From the NCBI GenBank assembly GCA_052145775.1, contig JBKQNY010000117.1, forward strand, positions 1 to 6,697: a DNA stretch of 6,697 nt. The letters run 5' to 3'. A model generated the notes under the pieces. It saw only the letters and a list, made by a program, of their open reading frames with translations, was not told where the DNA came from and ran no database searches. Both the position numbers and the translations under genes were made by a program. This DNA comes from CAVYPR01 sp052145775 (GTDB taxonomy: Bacteria > Actinomycetota > Acidimicrobiia > Acidimicrobiales > RAAP-2). This document shows, in pieces, positions 5,547-6,697 of the stretch (position 1 is the first letter of the stretch; each line of letters starts with the position of its first letter).

Positions 5547-6697
5547 AGTCGCTCCTCTTCGAGCGCAACCTGGCGCGCTTCGCCGCGGCCCGTGCCGTCT
5601 CGGTCCTCGGGTCGGGCCGCGGGGCGGGGGTGGGGCCGCTCCGACTCACCGACACCGAGCCGCCGGTCCTGCCGGCGCCCGAGTGGCTCCGGGTCACGCC
5701 GACCCTCTCGGGCATCTGCGGTTCGGACCTCGCCACGGTGGACGGGCGCACCTCCCGCTACTTCGAGGACCTGGTCAGCTTCCCCTTCGTCCCCGGCCAC
5801 GAGGTGGTGGGCACGACCGAGGACGGCCGGCGCGTCGTGCTCGAGCCGGTGCTCGGCTGCGCGGCCCGCCGGATCGAGCCGATGTGCGCGGCCTGCGCCG
5901 AGGGGCACACCGGCAACTGCGAGCGCGTGGCCTTCGGGCACCTGCGCCCGGGCCTGCAGACCGGCTTCTGCGCCGACACCGGGGGCGGCTGGTCGGCAGC
6001 GGGCCTGGTGGCCCACCCGAGCCAGCTCCACAGCGTGCCCGACGACCTCGGCGACGAGGCGGCGGTTGTGATCGAGCCGGTGGCCTGCGCCGTCCATGCC
6101 GTGATGGCCGCCGGAGTGCGGGACGCAGAGACGGTGGCGGTGCTGGGCGCCGGCACCCTCGGCCTGGCCGCCACGGCCGCGCTCTCGGTCCTCTCCAAGA
6201 GCGGCCGGATCCCCGCTCCCGCCCACCTCATGGTGGGCGCCCGCTACCCCCACCAGCGCCGGCTCGCCGCCGAGCTCGGGGCCAGCGAGTCGCTGCCGGC
6301 CGACCAGCTGCCCCGGGCCGTGCGACGCCTGAGCGGTTCGCTCGCCCTGGGCTCCCCGTCGGGGTCCGGCCAGCGGCTCACCGGCGGCGCCGAGGTGGTG
6401 CTCGACTGCGTGGGTTCTCCCGAGTCGATCGCCCAGGCGCTCGAGATGGTCCGCCCCCGTGGCCGGGTGGTCCTGGTGGGCATGCCGTCGGTGGCCCGGG
6501 TCGACCTGGCCTCGCTCTGGCACCGGGAGGTCACCCTCCTGGGCGCCTACGCCTACGGCGCCGAGACCGGGAGTGCCGGGGAGCCCGTGCGCACCTTCGA
6601 CCTGGCCATCGAGGTGGTCCGCGCCGCCGGCCTGGACCGGCTGGTGTCGGCCACCTACCCCCTCGACCGCTTCGAGGAGGCGCTGGCCCACGCCGGC
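5543..6697 (+). CDS. Zinc-dependent MDR alcohol dehydrogenase (3' end beyond window)
   Basis: The frame is open for 385 codons to the last base without a stop, so the C-terminus is missing, though most of the protein is present. It belongs to the medium-chain dehydrogenase/reductase superfamily, which interconverts alcohols and aldehydes or ketones with NAD(P). Visible landmarks: SGICGSDL with zinc ligand C59, PGHEVVG with H86-E87, and E178 in IEPVACAVHAV as the likely third catalytic ligand. The structural-zinc Cys set is C106, C115, C118 and C126, where the first spacing is eight residues instead of the usual two. The Rossmann motif VLGAGTLGLAA (200-210) and the late DCVGSPESI and GRVVLVGMP strands are typical. 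A segment rich in Gly and Cys (LQTGFCADTGGGWS, 138-151) follows the Cys cluster. The 30-residue N-terminus before the catalytic domain is Arg/Gly-rich. The GTG start overlaps the upstream stop by 4 bp, making a two-gene or longer operon. A role in processing the aldehyde or alcohol made by the upstream reductase is inferred from linkage. Confidence 0.88.
   Translation, partial: MKSLLFERNLARFAAARAVSVLGSGRGAGVGPLRLTDTEPPVLPAPEWLRVTPTLSGICGSDLATVDGRTSRYFEDLVSFPFVPGHEVVGTTEDGRRVVLEPVLGCAARRIEPMCAACAEGHTGNCERVAFGHLRPGLQTGFCADTGGGWSAAGLVAHPSQLHSVPDDLGDEAAVVIEPVACAVHAVMAAGVRDAETVAVLGAGTLGLAATAALSVLSKSGRIPAPAHLMVGARYPHQRRLAAELGASESLPADQLPRAVRRLSGSLALGSPSGSGQRLTGGAEVVLDCVGSPESIAQALEMVRPRGRVVLVGMPSVARVDLASLWHREVTLLGAYAYGAETGSAGEPVRTFDLAIEVVRAAGLDRLVSATYPLDRFEEALAHAG

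Noticed and set aside
5345..6691. 448-codon open frame on the minus strand opposite the dehydrogenase
   Set aside because: A composition shadow: low-complexity Gly/His/Arg-rich translation without motifs, fully covered by the zinc dehydrogenase on the plus strand.

Overview
The window looks like a piece of a high-GC Gram-positive (Actinomycetota) chromosome. The right half is very GC-rich with strongly G/C-ending codons. It carries a TetR regulator divergent from a fatty acyl-CoA reductase/HAD fusion and a zinc MDR dehydrogenase, a combination typical of lipid-metabolising actinobacteria. An acidimicrobial or similar environmental lineage is possible, but the sequence alone does not settle this.

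Layout. Bases 1-771 hold the C-terminal, donor-binding half of a GT4 glycosyltransferase, cut by the left window edge. Bases 772-1185 hold no recognisable gene and separate it from a convergent minus-strand gene. That gene (1186-2010) encodes a multi-pass membrane protein of the PAP2 phosphatase superfamily with several catalytic residues replaced. Divergent from it, 2069-2458 is a plus-strand reading frame with a strong coding signature, interrupted by one in-frame amber codon, and it is probably a recent pseudogene of an unrecognised small membrane protein. This left part has visibly lower GC and less biased codons, apart from the interrupted frame, and looks like accessory DNA.

The right part is a compact regulon. 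A minus-strand TetR-family repressor (2539-3138) is separated by only 56 bp from a plus-strand 783-residue protein (3195-5546). That protein joins an NAD(P)-binding fatty acyl-CoA reductase, including its C-terminal FAR_C region, to a HAD-IB (SerB-like) hydrolase domain. A zinc-dependent MDR alcohol dehydrogenase (5543 to the right edge) follows with a 4-bp GTGA overlap, so the two are almost certainly translationally coupled. The divergent gap is packed with copies of an 18-bp dyad, consensus GYCTACCNNATGGTAGAC: two good copies and one degenerate copy over the tetR start. This is the probable TetR operator array.

Working model (inference): the TetR protein senses a lipid-derived ligand, perhaps an acyl-CoA, and controls itself and a reductase/dehydrogenase pair that interconverts fatty acyl-CoA, aldehyde and alcohol. 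The HAD domain has an altered motif I (D-L-E-H-T) and no clear motif III lysine, so whether it is a working phosphatase is the main open question.
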